Source of the DNA: Welwitschia mirabilis
Taxonomy: Eukaryota; Gnetophyta; Gnetopsida; Welwitschiales
Length of the DNA stretch: 64,000 bases
Assembly (NCBI GenBank): GCA_051453625.1
Contig: JBOZIK010000001.1
Span: 47,327,012 to 47,391,011, forward strand
Direction: 5' to 3'
Shown: positions 23,351 to 34,699 of the stretch, one piece after another
Position numbering within the stretch: the stretch's first letter is position 1
How the letters are laid out: each line of letters opens with the position of its first letter
Notes under the pieces: generated by a model
What the model saw: only the letters and a program-made list of their open reading frames with translations
The model's database searches: none
What the model was told of the DNA's origin: nothing
Translations under genes and position numbers: made by a program

Positions 23351-24086
23351 ATGTTGTGGCTGAAAAATGTGTTGAGCGAGACAGTGAAGGTCGGAGGAAA
23401 GAACGACATTACTCGCAGTGTAAGAAACTATGCTGGAACTGTCGTCCAGCAGGCTGGTCAAGCCGTTGCAGAAGGAGCCACGCTCATTCAAGGTCGAATG
23501 CCTGTGCGGGGCTCAAATAACTTTAAAGAGGCTGTTAAGAGATTATAAGAAGTTGAAATATATGCCAGGGAAACAGAACGTGTCTAGGCTTTCAAGAGGT
23601 GGCTGCGTGTTCTTAAAGATATTTATGAAGGTTTACCATATGCTCTTCACTTAGCAGAGCAACACAGTAAGAATTCTTTCATTCCTGACGATGTAATCAC
23701 ATATCTAACAAAAGCTTCTTCGGTTCTTTTCTGTGATCTTGACAGTGGGGATTTAGAAAAGCTTTGTGTTCAAATCGGATGAGCTCTCGGATAATGAGGA
23801 ATGGGGATGATTACGTCCAGCAATCCGTAGTTCTGTCTCTCATTGACCCATCTACAAAACCACAAGAATTTGCATTGCTTAAAAAAGATGATTTAAAGAA
23901 AAAGGAGTTACAGAGCAAGGAAGAGAGGAGGAATGGCATTTCTTCATACCTGCAGAACAAGAGAAATAGAGACTGTTCCATAATTTTGATTAAGGTGAAG
24001 GACTCATTTTCTTTGGAATCACATCTTCAAGCAAGAAATGAAACCCAAATAGCGATGTTAGTGAAATGCAATAATGAGGCCCTTTA
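23351..24086 (+). pseudogene. Broken plant gene fragment, unknown function
   Basis: From ATG 23351 the frame gives MLWLKNVLSETVKVGGKNDI ... YAGTVVQQAGQAVAEGA ... FKEAVKRL, then a TAA, EVEIYARETERV, a TAG, and AFKRWLRVLKDIYEGLPYAL through FIPDDVITYLTKASSVLFCD to about 23780. A frame change leads to DELSDNEEWG, another shift to DDYVQQSVVLSLIDPSTKPQ and a Lys/Glu-rich segment ending 24086. The stops fit Gln codons hit by C-to-T. The N-terminus looks like a conserved plant protein of unknown function, but I cannot name it. There are no introns between conserved blocks, so it may be a single exon or a processed copy. Composition and absence of repeats mark it as low-copy DNA. Confidence 0.6.
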
Positions 24087-24214
24087 ATTGTATTTTGTCT
24101 AAGCAAACAAGACAAGCCATTTGTAGGTCTTTCTCAATGATATTGTTATCATGTCCATTCCTCTCTTAAGCAAATGGCAAAAGCATTTTTCTTTTCTTAT
24201 AATGTTAAGAAATG

Positions 24215-24606
24215 TGCCCATAGTTTGGTTGAAAACAACAATAATAAAATCAAACAGAACCATGACAAATGAATTTATGTGGTTCAGCCAATGTGGCCTA
24301 CATCCACTGGTGAGGGAAGAGCAATTGATATTAGTATGTAGAGAGAATACAAACTAAGAGCTTCACAATAATGGAACCATAGCTCTCTAAAAAACAAATG
24401 GCAATGTTTTCTTAATACCTAAGACAACATACAAGAGGGTATATATAGCCATAATAACAGAAAGAACTAACTGATGGAGGTTTGTGGAGGGCTCTGGATC
24501 CTCCTCTACCACCACTAAACCTCCACTAACAAACCACATTGGGCTGAAATGGTCCATCTAAGTTTTCACAAGATCATCGAGCCCAACCCAAGAATTCGTG
24601 ACAACA
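24215..24606 (-). repeat. Element D 3' LTR (approximate)
   Basis: The minus strand has GTGGAGATTTCTTGA then TGTTGTCACGAATTC at 24606, the usual purine tract plus TG start of a copia LTR. It includes GAATTTATGTGGTTCAGCC, a segment common in plant copia LTRs. The left end is not certain. Confidence 0.55.
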
Positions 24607-24691
24607 TCAAGAAATCTCCACCTTGACTTGAATTCTCCATGGAACTCCAAAAAACTTCTCCACTACTCACTCCAAAAACCCCTATGATGGC

Positions 24692-26164
24692 TTATCTATC
24701 AAAAGATGCGAGACCAGCCAAGTCCACGTAATATGTGAACTTAGTCATAGGTAAAGGCTTGGTCAACATGTTAGTCGAATTATTAGTGATATCAATTTTC
24801 TTTACCAAAATCCGACCTTCAGTAATAACATCACAAATGAATTGATATTGCACACTAATGTGCTTTGTCCTTTTATGAAACATTTGGTCTTTAGTTAAGT
24901 ATAATGCACTTTGGTTGTCACAATGTACCAAAGTTATTTCTTCCTTCGACTTGAGTTCTGACAGTAAATTTGTTAACCATATAGCCTTCTTAACTTCCTC
25001 TGTTAATGACATGTATTTTGCTTTTGTACTTGATAAAGTAGTTATAGATTGTAGTGTAGCTTTCTAGCTAATAACTGTTCCTCCAAATGAAAACACATAT
25101 CCTACAAGAGACCTTCTACGATCAAGANNNNNNNNNNNNNNNNNNNNNNNNNNNNNNNNNNNNNNNNNNNNNNNNNNNNNNNNNNNNNNNNNNNNNNNNN
25201 NNNNNNNNNNNNNNNNNNNNNNNNNNNNNNNNNNNNNNNNNNNNNNNNNNNNNNNNNNNNNNNNNNNNNNNNNNNNNNNNNNNNNNNNNNNNNNNNNNNN
25301 NNNNNNNNNNNNNNNNNNNNNNNNNNNNNNNNNNNNNNNNNNNNNNNNNNNNNNNNNNNNNNNNNNNNNNNNNNNNNNNNNNNNNNNNNNNNNNNNNNNN
25401 NNNNNNNNNNNNNNNNNNNNNNNNNNNNNNNNNNNNNNNNNNNNNNNNNNNNNNNNNNNNNNNNNNNNNNNNNNNNNNNNNNNNNNNNNNNNNNNNNNNN
25501 NNNNNNNNNNNNNNNNNNNNNNNNNNNNNNNNNNNNNNNNNNNNNNNNNNNNNNNNNNNNNNNNNNNNNNNNNNNNNNNNNNNNNNNNNNNNNNNNNNNN
25601 NNNNNNNNNNNNNNNNNNNNNNNNNNNNNNNNNNNNNNNNNNNNNNNNNNNNNNNNNNNNNNNNNNNNNNNNNNNNNNNNNNNNNNNNNNNNNNNNNNNN
25701 NNNNNNNNNNNNNNNNNNNNNNNNNNNNNNNNNNNNNNNNNNNNNNNNNNNNNNNNNNNNNNNNNNNNNNNNNNNNNNNNNNNNNNNNNNNNNNNNNNNN
25801 NNNNNNNNNNNNNNNNNNNNNNNNNNNNNNNNNNNNNNNNNNNNNNNNNNNNNNNNNNNNNNNNNNNNNNNNNNNNNNNNNNNNNNNNNNNNNNNNNNNN
25901 NNNNNNNNNNNNNNNNNNNNNNNNNNNNNNNNNNNNNNNNNNNNNNNNNNNNNNNNNNNNNNNNNNNNNNNNNNNNNNNNNNNNNNNNNNNNNNNNNNNN
26001 NNNNNNNNNNNNNNNNNNNNNNNNNNNNNNTCAAAATCACAAAACCCAACAAGGTTGCAGGTCATCCTCCTAAATCCCAAGCACAAATCAAAAGTCCCAC
26101 ATAGGTATCTAAGGATCCACTTCATTGCTTCCGAATGAGCTTTTTTAGGACATGGCATATACAT
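24692..26164 (-). pseudogene. Element D RNase H
   Basis: The two parts on either side of a 903-N gap join as one domain. MPCPKKAHSEAMKWILRYLC, LCLGFRRMTCNLVGFCDF lie before the gap. LDRRRSLVGYVFSFGG, STKAKYMSLTEEVKKAIWL, VHCDNQSALYLTKDQMFHKR, TKHISVQYQFICD and MLTKPLPMTKF lie after it. Only about 10 residues of homologous protein should lie in the gap. The core AEY reads AKY. The family role is to remove RNA from the RNA-DNA hybrid. The C-terminus (24692) is intact in sequence. Confidence 0.9.
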
Positions 26165-26263
26165 GCTTACATCATTAATAACTTGTGAAATATTAAAACC
26201 AAAGCATACACGATGCTACCAACTACAATAGAGTAGGGTACTCTAGCCAAATATTGCTTCTTC

Positions 26264-27048
26264 TTAACTGTTTATGATGATAAAGTAGTAGAAATCTTGA
26301 AGTGAGTTGCAAGTGGAGTAGAAACTGACTTTGCATCTTTCATGCAAAAAATCAAGGACCTTTTTAATGTACCTATTTTGACTGAGATACAACTTCTCTG
26401 TAGATTTATCCCTAGCAATCTCCATGCCAAGAATCTTCTTAGCTCTACTAAGATCTTTCATCTTAAATTCACCACCTAACAAAGATTTTAGCTTGTCAAT
26501 TTCAAACTTGTCTTTGTAAGCGATCAACATGTCATCAATGTCTAGTAATAAGTGAACAAAGGAATCATCTAGTGACTTCCTGAAATAGACACAACTATCA
26601 TATGCACTTCTAGTATCATCATGAGAGACCAGAAAAGAGTCAAAACACTTATACCATTGTCTGGGTGACTGCTTTAGCTCATACAATGACTTCTTCAATA
26701 AGCAAATATGGTCTTCCTTTCCTTTGATCTCAAACCCCCTTGGTTGCTACATGTAGATTTTCTTATCTAGTTCTCCATGTAGAAACACAATCTTCACATC
26801 TAATTGCTCCAACTTCATATCATCTCTGGTACCTAAAGCTAACAAGATACAAATGGAAGACTACTTTATAACAGGTAGAAAACATCATGAAAATCAACAC
26901 CTATCACTTGATTGAATCTTTAAGCAAGTAATCTTACCTTGAAACGAGCATATTCAACGCTTGGGATGCCTTCTTTCTTTTTAAACACCCATTTTCTCCT
27001 AACAATCTACTCCTTTTTAGATGCCTTGACAAGCTCCCATGTCCCATT
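26264..27048 (-). pseudogene. Element D reverse transcriptase
   Basis: Minus strand: MKKSLYELKQSPRQWYKCFD, FVHLLLDIDDMLIAYKDKFE, LGMEIARDKSTEKLYLSQNR, YIKKVLDFLHERCKVS. This is a typical copia RT palm and thumb. The catalytic YVDD reads DIDD, so the Asp pair survives but the Tyr is lost. The N-terminal part (26780-27048) encodes the VFKRKKGIP.. start with frameshifts. The frame is longer and less broken than in element A, suggesting D is younger. Confidence 0.9.
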
Positions 27049-27148
27049 NNNNNNNNNNNNNNNNNNNNNNNNNNNNNNNNNNNNNNNNNNNNNNNNNNNN
27101 NNNNNNNNNNNNNNNNNNNNNNNNNNNNNNNNNNNNNNNNNNNNNNNN

Positions 27149-27580
27149 CACTGAAACCATAGCCCATAAAAATACATTTCTTAGCTCTAGGTTCTAGTTT
27201 TCCATCATTAACATAAGCATAGGCTGAACAACCAAAAACTTTCAAAATTGAATAATCAGAAGGTTTTCCAGACTATACCTCTTCTAGCGTTTTCAAGTCA
27301 ACGGATGTATGAGGGAATCAATTCACCAAATAACAAGCTATAGAAATTGCCTCTACCAGCTCCCACGTAGAAACACAGTCTTCACATCTAACTATTCCAA
27401 CTCCATATCATCTCTAGCAGCTAGAGCTAATAAGACATGAATGGAAGAGTGATTCACAACAGGTGAGAAAACATCATGAAAATCAACACCCACCACTTGA
27501 CTAAATCCTTGAGCAACTAATCTAGCCTTGAAACAAGCATCTCCTGTAGTTCCCCATGTAGAAACGCTATCTTCACATCT
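27149..27580 (-). pseudogene. Extra copies of element D integrase-end and RT-start
   Basis: 27149-27245 repeats the integrase end (FGCSAYAYVNDGKLEPRAKK, CIFMGYGFS) that also occurs at 28190-28310. 27360-27500 repeats the RT segment found at 27540-27680 (nearly identical) and at 26775-26920 (more diverged). The order is therefore integrase end, RT start, RT start, integrase end, RT start across 28.3-26.8 kb. A real recombination or an assembly chimera next to the 100-N gap can both explain it. Confidence 0.75.
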
Positions 27581-27582
27581 AA

Positions 27583-27913
27583 CTATTCCAACTCCATATC
27601 ATCTCTAGCAGCTAGAGCTAATAAGACACGAATGGAAGAGTGCTTCACAACAGGTGAGAAAACATCATGAAAATCAACACTTGACATTTGACAGAATCCT
27701 AAAATGAGCATCTTCAACTCTTGGGATGCCTTCTTTCTTCTTAAAAACCCATTTACTCCCAACAATCTTCTTCCCTTTAGATGCCTTTACAAGCTCCCAC
27801 ATCCCATTCTTATAAAGGAATTTTATCTCTGTCTGCATACCAACTAACCACTTTCCAGCATCAGTAGATGAAATCTCTTCACTGTAGGAGCTAGAATCAT
27901 TAGCATCATCCAC
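27583..27913 (-). pseudogene. Element D RT N-terminus (second copy)
   Basis: Minus strand: SEEISSTDAGKWLVGMQTEI, FLYKNGMWELVKASKGKKIV, SKWVFKKKEGIPRVEDA, then in the next frame [37 protein letters not shown]. This is the conserved start of copia RT (W..AM..E...L..N.TWELV..P.GKK..G.KWVFK.K, FSPVVK..SIR.LLALVA), split by a frameshift near 27720. Confidence 0.85.
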
Positions 27914-28011
27914 CTAACTAGCTATTAACAAAGCATATGATGCACAAAGTGGCCTACCCTTTGCAATAGAGTAGGGTTATTTCTATGACTGGATTTTAGG
28001 TGATATGTCAT

Positions 28012-28896
28012 CTAAATCATGTCGTGGAGTGTATGGTACTTGTTAAGGTGGCTCAGTAACTTCAACTCCACCTGCTTCTCGGTGTTTTGCAGTGTACCTG
28101 AGTCACAAGAAGTAGAAGTCTTCTTTCTTGGAGATAACATAACTGACTCATCAAAAGTAACATCTCTACTTACAATTAACTTCTTAGAAACAGGATACCA
28201 AAGTTTATATCCCTTAATACCAGAACCATAATGCATAAAAGGGCATTTCTTAACTTTAGGTTTTAGTTTTCCATCATTAACATAATCATAAGTTGAACAA
28301 TCAAAAAATTTTAAGATTAAATAATTAGAAGATTTTTCAGACCATACATCTTTTGACATTATTAGGTCAAGGGATATATGAGGAGGCCAATTCACCAATT
28401 AATAAGTTGTAGAAATTGCTTTTGTCCAAAAAATCCTCCCAAAACCAGCATTAGACAACATGCACTGAGCTCTTTCTATTAATGTTCTATTCATGTGCTA
28501 TGCCACTCCATTTTACTATGGTCTACCAACACATGTACGGCGCCTCACAATTCCTTCCTTCTTATAGAAGTCATTAAATTTGTCTTCCATGAACTCCAGG
28601 TCATTATTAATTCCAAGCCTCTTGATTTCTTTCCTGGTCTGCTTCTCAATCATAGTCTTCCACTTCTTAAATGTATCAAAAACATCATTCTCATGCTTAA
28701 GAAAGAAAACCCATACCTTCCTACAGTAATCATCAATAAATGTCAGCAAATATCTAGCACCACCCTTAGAAGAAACTTTTGAAGAATCCCACAAATCAGA
28801 GTGTATGTAGTTAAGAGTTCCCTTGGTTCTGTGAGTTGTAGTGTTGAAACTGAGCCTTTTGTGCTTTTCATAAATATAATGCTCAAAGAACTTCAA
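28012..28896 (-). pseudogene. Element D integrase
   Basis: Minus strand: FFEHYIYEKHKRLSFNTTTH, GTLNYIHSDLWDSSKVSSKG, RYLLTFIDDYCRKVWVFFLK, WKTMIEKQTRKEIKRLGINN, then after stops and a frameshift FDCSTYDYVNDGKLKPKVKK, SGIKGYKLWYPVSKKLIVSR, DVTFDES. Standard copia integrase core and C-terminal region. The first catalytic Asp (HSDLW) is kept, while the second (TDNG) reads NND. It would join the cDNA to the host chromosome. Confidence 0.9.
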
Positions 28897-29002
28897 ATTT
28901 TCAATGCTCTATCCACATAGCAACCCTCTCTTACTCAATGTTATCATTCCTTTCTCACTCATGTGCCCTAGCCTTATATGCCATAACTTAGTGACATTGG
29001 TA

Positions 29003-29443
29003 TCAGACAAGGTTGAGGTTACTACAATTGACCCTGTAATTGTATTGTCCTACAAAACATATAAACATCCACCTTTCTTNNNNNNNNNNNNNNNNNNNNN
29101 NNNNNNNNNNNNNNNNNNNNNNNNNNNNNNNNNNNNNNNNNNNNNNNNNNNNNNNNNNNGCACTTTTAACAACTTTCATCACTCCACCTTTAGCGAAGTA
29201 CTTGCATCCATTAGCATTAAGGGTGCCCCAAGAGATAAGGTTCTTCTTCAAATCTGGGACATGACATACATCCAATAATGTCCTCATTACACCATTATGC
29301 ATTTTAATTCTACCTATCCTCTGGCCAATGACCTTATAAGGCATACTATTACCCATTAATACCACTCCATAATTAACAGATTCATAGGTAGAGAGCATAT
29401 CTTTATAGGGATACATGTGGTAAGAACATCGAGAGTCTAACAT
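29003..29443 (-). pseudogene. Element D protease
   Basis: Minus strand: MLDSRCSYHMYPYKDMLSTY, NYGVVLMGNSMPYKVIGQRI, RIKMHNGVMRTLLDVCHVPD, LKKNLISWGTLNANGCKYFA. This is the copia aspartic protease region, normally LDSGCSxHM. The Gly of DSG reads Arg (GGA to AGA or similar G-to-A). A gap (29080-29159) removes the join to integrase. Confidence 0.85.
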
Positions 29444-29559
29444 TCATTTAGAACTATTTCTAACCCTAGCATTAGTTGCTAGCAAAACATCAACATCACT
29501 ATCACCATCTATAATATTAGCCTTGGTAGAATTTTTTTTTTTTTTTACCATCTTTAATA

Positions 29560-30060
29560 GAATTTTGTTGTTGCTAGTCTTTCTTTTTAAGTTTCTAACA
29601 TTCAGGTTAGGTCAAGTTTCTATGTAATCTAGACTTAAATCAAAACTTCTGCTTGGTACTACCACTAGTGGAATTCCTTTTAAAAGTTCTACCATGCACT
29701 ACAAGATCCTCTGCTGGAGGATCATTAGACTTCCTAGTTAATTGAGTATTAATTAATTAATGTTACAACAAAGCATTCTTAATGTCCTCAACAGATAATT
29801 CACCATAACCATAAAGCAGAGTTTCTCTAAAGTGTCTATATGATTTAGGTAGTAAACAAAGTAGAGTAATAGCAAAAATCCTTAGCCTCAATATTAACAT
29901 CAATATTTTATAGATTCATAACAATTAAGAAAATTTCATCTAGATGAGTTTTAATTGGATTACCTTCCTACAGATGAATATCCTTGATACTACTCTTCAA
30001 TAACATATGATTAATAACATTAACAAAATCATTAAACCTAGCCCAAGAATTTGAGGAAAC
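29560..30060 (-). pseudogene. Element D gag (5'-truncated)
   Basis: Minus strand near 29870-30060: DVSSNSWARFNDFVNVINHM, LLKSSIKDIHLQEGNPIKTH, LDEIFLIVMNLQNIDVNIEA. The HLDEF..IVMDLxNIDVxI.DED segment is diagnostic of copia gag. Decay increases leftwards with several stops. The first part of gag and the 5' LTR are absent beyond 30060. Confidence 0.75.
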
Positions 30061-30196
30061 ATCAACATATAACTACCACTAGTCTAGTAAATGCAAAGCC
30101 AGCATTTGGAATATAAGCTTTATTGTAAAATGAAGGATTAGCTACATTATTGTAGCTTATTCTCAGTCTTGATTACATGTTTATGATGAAACATAT

Positions 30197-30475
30197 TCAC
30201 AGGTAGAGGACATCATGATATTGAGATTTAATTATTTTGTGAAAAAGAATAGTTACAATGCCACAAAGTTTTTGAGGTTGTTTTACTAGGACTGCTTCAT
30301 CAAGGGATGTGATGCATCCATTTTGCTCAAAGGTTTTGTGTATGAATCTTGAAATGAGTTTTCTACATTGAATAAGATAGTTTCTATTGAGGAATTTAAG
30401 ATAATTAATGATATTAAAGCACATCTAAAAATAGAGTTTCCTTAGATAGTATCATGCATGATTCCCTTCACCACA
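30197..30475 (+). pseudogene. Class III peroxidase fragment
   Basis: The plus strand in one frame reads SYNATKFLRLFY*DCFIKGC, DASILLKG, then ES*NEFSTLNKIVSIEEFKI, INDIKAHLKIEFP*IVSC. This matches the haem-peroxidase block AA.LLRL.FHDCFV.GCDASILL....E......N..SLRGFEVID..KA..E..CPG.VSCAD. The distal Arg, Asp and both Cys of the disulphide are kept, but the distal catalytic His is now a stop (TAG) and two more stops follow. Family function is H2O2-dependent oxidation in the cell wall or vacuole. Only about 70 codons remain; no signal peptide or second half was found nearby. Confidence 0.8.
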
Positions 30476-31839
30476 ATGTTGAACCACTTTTTGCTTCCAT
30501 TGTCTTCAACATCTATGCTACTCTTACTTGCCATAGAAACATAAGGCATCAAACAAAAAATTCATAAGATAAACAAGAAAGAGTAATTTCAAGTTTAGAA
30601 ATGTTATAGTAGGTTAATTCATCTAAGCATTCCATGAAACTTATAGAAAACACAAATATTTAAGTTTGCTTGTACTTTATTTTTCTATTGATACTTTCAC
30701 ATATAGATCCATTTTGCTTGGTTTTCATTTCTAGGTTTGAATGTTTAGTGTATTTTTTTAATTTCATCAATTATTTTTGAAGAGAAAAATATTGTTGAGT
30801 AATCAAATTCAATAAAATTCAATGGAATGTGCTTTTAATAAATTTTAAATTGATTTTGTAGAAATAAAATGATTATAGGGCTTGTGTGCCAAAATTTTGG
30901 TTAGTGATTAGTTATAAAAGTATATTGGAGTTTTATTAGATTATAAATCCTGTAGTTTTGAGTTATTCATTTCACTATAGAAAAATATGCATTCACTTGA
31001 AAAATCTTTAGACCTGTAGTATGAGTAACCCAAAACATAGGCAAAAATTTAGCATCTAATTCAAATAATAAATGTTCATGATCTGAGATAATTAGTTAAC
31101 TATATTCTATGTTTTCAATACACGATTACAAAAGAATTACATAAATCTAACGCATTGATAAATAATATAGAAGAATAAATGAGAACAGGATTACTTGAAT
31201 ACCTTTCTTCTTAGTTGAATGGGTGTGACTAGTTCCTAGGGAAAGGAATTCTATTTGTTGCATACCTTTTATTTTAGTTAGTCTAGATACTTAGTTCTCT
31301 ATGTTACAATATTTACATGCATCTCAATATTTTTCCTTCTCATAATTTGTGGTATCTTAACCATTTCCTCTTAGTGAGCTCAAGCATCTATGGAATGTTA
31401 GAAATATTAATTTCATGGTTAAATTCCATGTCAATAGTTTAAGTATAACCATGATATTATTAAATATGTTTATGCAAGATTTTATATTTAGTTTGAACAT
31501 AAAACATATAATACAAAAGCTAACCTATAAAAAATTACTAAAATAACTAATAAGATCTCAGCTTAAACTGTTAAGATTATATTAAGATTTTAAATTTGAT
31601 TATTTGTTATATAGAAATAAAGATCCTTCTATATTAATTGGCAAAACCACTGCATATGCCAAATTTTAATGCATCCTTAATGAAACTTGTTCTTTAGCCA
31701 CTTACTAAATAGACAACAATATAGAAATAAAACCTAAAGGTACCCCCAAGACATGATGGTATTAACATGGTCAACATTATTATCATGAACATATATAATA
31801 AATTAAATAGTAGTAATCCAATTAGTTATGGTTATGTTT

Positions 31840-32020
31840 TGATTGTTAATATTATATTATTATAGTATGTTTAAACATATGTATTATATTACATAATACA
31901 TATGTATAGTATTACAATACAATATGTTATATTAAAATATTTTATATAGTATTGTATTATATCATATTATGTTATATTATAATTATATTAAATTATATTA
32001 TATCATACTATAGTATTTAG
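31840..32020. repeat. TATTA/ATATT low-complexity tract
   Basis: About 180 bp nearly free of G and C, built of TATTATA, ATATTA and ATACATATGTAT words that can pair with each other. Confidence 0.85.
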
Positions 32021-33871
32021 TGGAAGCATAGCTAGGTTTTATTTAAGTTTCAAGATATTGCAAAGTCAATAATTTTATTTTTATTTTATTTTTGAACTTT
32101 AGGATGTGGTAGATATAAATACAATAAAGTAATAAGAGCTTAATTGAATGAAAATAATGTGATGATCTTAATTTAATTGTGTTATCTTTATAATCTCTGT
32201 ATTGAATATTGATCATAAGTTATTACACCTAAGTAATAATCTTTTACGTTAGACTCTTTCTTTTAGACTTTATGGGTTCCATAGATAATGTTATTATTAT
32301 ATTTATTCTAGTGAAATGCTTTTCTTACTGTTAACTACTTATAGGAATTAAAGTATATTAAATTGTAGATATTGATGGATATATTTCCTAATGATCATGG
32401 ATGATTCTAGTGTGATTCAATATAATTATGATATGCATATTATAATGTAAAATGATGCAGGATTAGTATATTCCTTATTGTTCATCATTACTTTGAGTAT
32501 GCTTTAATTTATTCAAGATATGCATCTTAAAATTGTATTTTTTACATATTTAGGCATATGAATTGGATGTCACAAGTATCTTATAGATAAATTAAGCATA
32601 CGATGGAATGAAACATGATTTTTATAATGGAAAATATGTATTATTCCCTTTCATTGGCTCCCATCAAGATTTTAGTGAGATATGGAGGGTTTCTTTGGTT
32701 ATGAAGGATTACTAATGGATATTTTAGCCAAGTAATTAGGGGTTTCACTATTTAAAAAAAAAAACAAAAGAAAAAGAAAAGAAATCTTTGAGTACTCGTG
32801 TTGATTTTGCGTTGCATCCTTTTAAATGCATTTTTTTAGTATGTCATGTGGTATATTATATGTAATATTAAATTGCCTTGTGGCATGAGAAAAGCATTTT
32901 GAGTTGCATTATGGAATTAAGATTTTAAAATATTATATTCTCACATTACCTATACAATGGATCATGCGCTTGATCACTACGTGCCCACTATTACAGATCA
33001 TCTTGATCTATCATATAATCATGCATATGAGTAGTGATAGAAATGACATTAGAGATAGAACTATGTGTGGTCTAAACTCCTCTAGATAAGGATTATGTAG
33101 GCATGGTTGTTTAGCTATTGTTACAACAAACCACTTGTATTCAGCCTACATACTTCTTTCATGTGCTCTTAATTGAGATTTCTAATTAACCTTAAGATTG
33201 GTTATGGTATTAATTGAGTGGGCTATCATTACATAGTTTACTTGACATGAATCTTGTAGGTATCTTAGAGGTATGTTTCTCAGCTAAAACCTAATTATTT
33301 TGCTATAATGTTTAATCAATGTAATGTAATTTAGTTAATTAGGAAAAAAATTAGTGCCTTTTAGTGCCTCTTTAGTCCAACTCAAAACTCAAAAAATAGG
33401 TCATGAACCAAAAAAAAGAAAATAATATTTATTCTTAGCAACTCTACCACCTCTACTCTCTAATCCATGATGTACATGTTTTGGAGTTGAAAACTGAATC
33501 CTTACAATTTCTCATAGCATAAATTCTTGTGGTACACATTAGTTATTATGGAAAGCTAACAACGAACAACAATATAAGACTTGGGTTTTGATCATTAAAT
33601 TTCATTCAAATAATTATTGAGAGATATCTAATCTTTTTAACATAATTAAGATTGATCATTACATCTCTTAATTTTTATGAATAAGTTATCTTATCTAAAT
33701 AAAGTTTTAGTATGAATAAGAAATAAGATAATTATTACCTCATTAACAAGTTTATTTTAGATAGGATCATTTTAGTAATTTTTCCAATTTAATATTTATA
33801 TCTAGTAGAATATTTTCTTTCATATAAGGTAGATAAACTTTTTGGTCTATTGGTGGAAGTTGTATAGATAT

Positions 33872-33897
33872 CATAATAATAATAACAATAATAACAA
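33872..33897. repeat. AAT/AAC microsatellite
   Basis: ATAATAATAATAACAATAATAAC run of about 26 bp. Confidence 0.9.
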
Positions 33898-34065
33898 GGG
33901 TTAAAAACATTAAAAAAATATTTTATTTGAGTAAACTATTATTACATAAATAGATCAATTTACTTAGAGGCTTCTCTCAAATTCACAGCAATCACAAAAA
34001 ATTAAAAACAGACCAAGAAAAAGGGAAACTCATAGAAGATCACTTCTTGAAATGACTAGGAAACC

Positions 34066-34690
34066 TATTTTTTGGTTATACCTCCTAGATGATGTGCATT
34101 CCAAAATTTTATGTGATCTCTTATATTCCAAATAAACCTCTTAATATTGTCTATATCAAAACATAATGCCATTAAGCTAAGTTTTGGATTTATGCCTTAT
34201 AATTAATTGACTCTCCTTTCCAAATCTTGCAATTGTCTAGCTAACTTTCCCAACACAATGTTATATCTTAACTCTTCATAATTTATTTCTTGATAAACCT
34301 TGTCTACTCTCAACCTCATGTATTCACTAATAAGATGATAGATAATTGAACCAAATCATAGAGGTATAACCTATTAAGAAACCTACCTTGACCATCACAT
34401 TCTAGTATAAATGAATTCAAGACATGAAACACCTCATAAGTAGTCCTATAAGAAGAGTGAGATCAATCTATAATGGCTTTAGTCCTAAGAGCTACATGTG
34501 GGAAAACAAGTTTAACACTCCTGGTGTACATATCTATTTGTGTAAGGCCAAAGTTTAATAAACATCTTTTAATCTTTCTGGTATTAGCCAGAGGTTTAAG
34601 AGAAGAAGAGAGGTGTGAAGAGATGATTTGATGAACAAAATTAACTAGTTTTATATTTTATAATGTTATTCTTATTTGAAAAGTGATATA
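34066..34690 (-). pseudogene. Unrecognised, fairly well kept minus-strand ORF
   Basis: About 195 codons with only one frameshift (near 34335) and three internal stops (TGA at about 34463, two TAA at about 34205), ending at TAG 34066. Pieces include SSSLKPLANTRKIKRCLLNF, TQIDMYTRSVKLVFPHVALR, FHVLNSFILECDGQGRFLNR, EYMRLRVDKVYQEINYEELR, YNIVLGKLARQLQDLERRVN and LMALCFDIDNIKRFIWNIRD. It looks helical and charged, with no retrotransposon motif, zinc knuckle or membrane segment. It is much less damaged than neighbouring elements. It could be an exon of a host gene, a TE-specific ORF, or an integrated viral coat/nucleocapsid-like gene. I do not recognise it. Confidence 0.6.
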
Positions 34691-34699
34691 TTATTATAG

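Larger units (their letters stand above)
24130..30060 (-). mobile_element. Ty1/copia element D (5'-truncated)
   Basis: Minus-strand copia element with, from right to left: gag, protease, integrase, RT, RNase H, polypurine-like site and 3' LTR. The 5' LTR and start of gag are missing; recognisable gag stops at about 30060, close to the peroxidase remnant. RT and integrase sections are partly duplicated. Gaps lie at 25128-26030, 27049-27148 and 29080-29159. Confidence 0.85.
30480..34060. other. AT-rich unclassified stretch
   Basis: No gene, LTR pair or RNA gene recognised. It contains an extremely AT-rich ATATT/TATTA segment (31840-32020) and an AAT/AAC microsatellite (33872-33897). A less AT-rich patch at 32800-33200 (CACTACGTGCCCACTATTACAG and surroundings) may be an LTR remnant. 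Confidence 0.4.
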
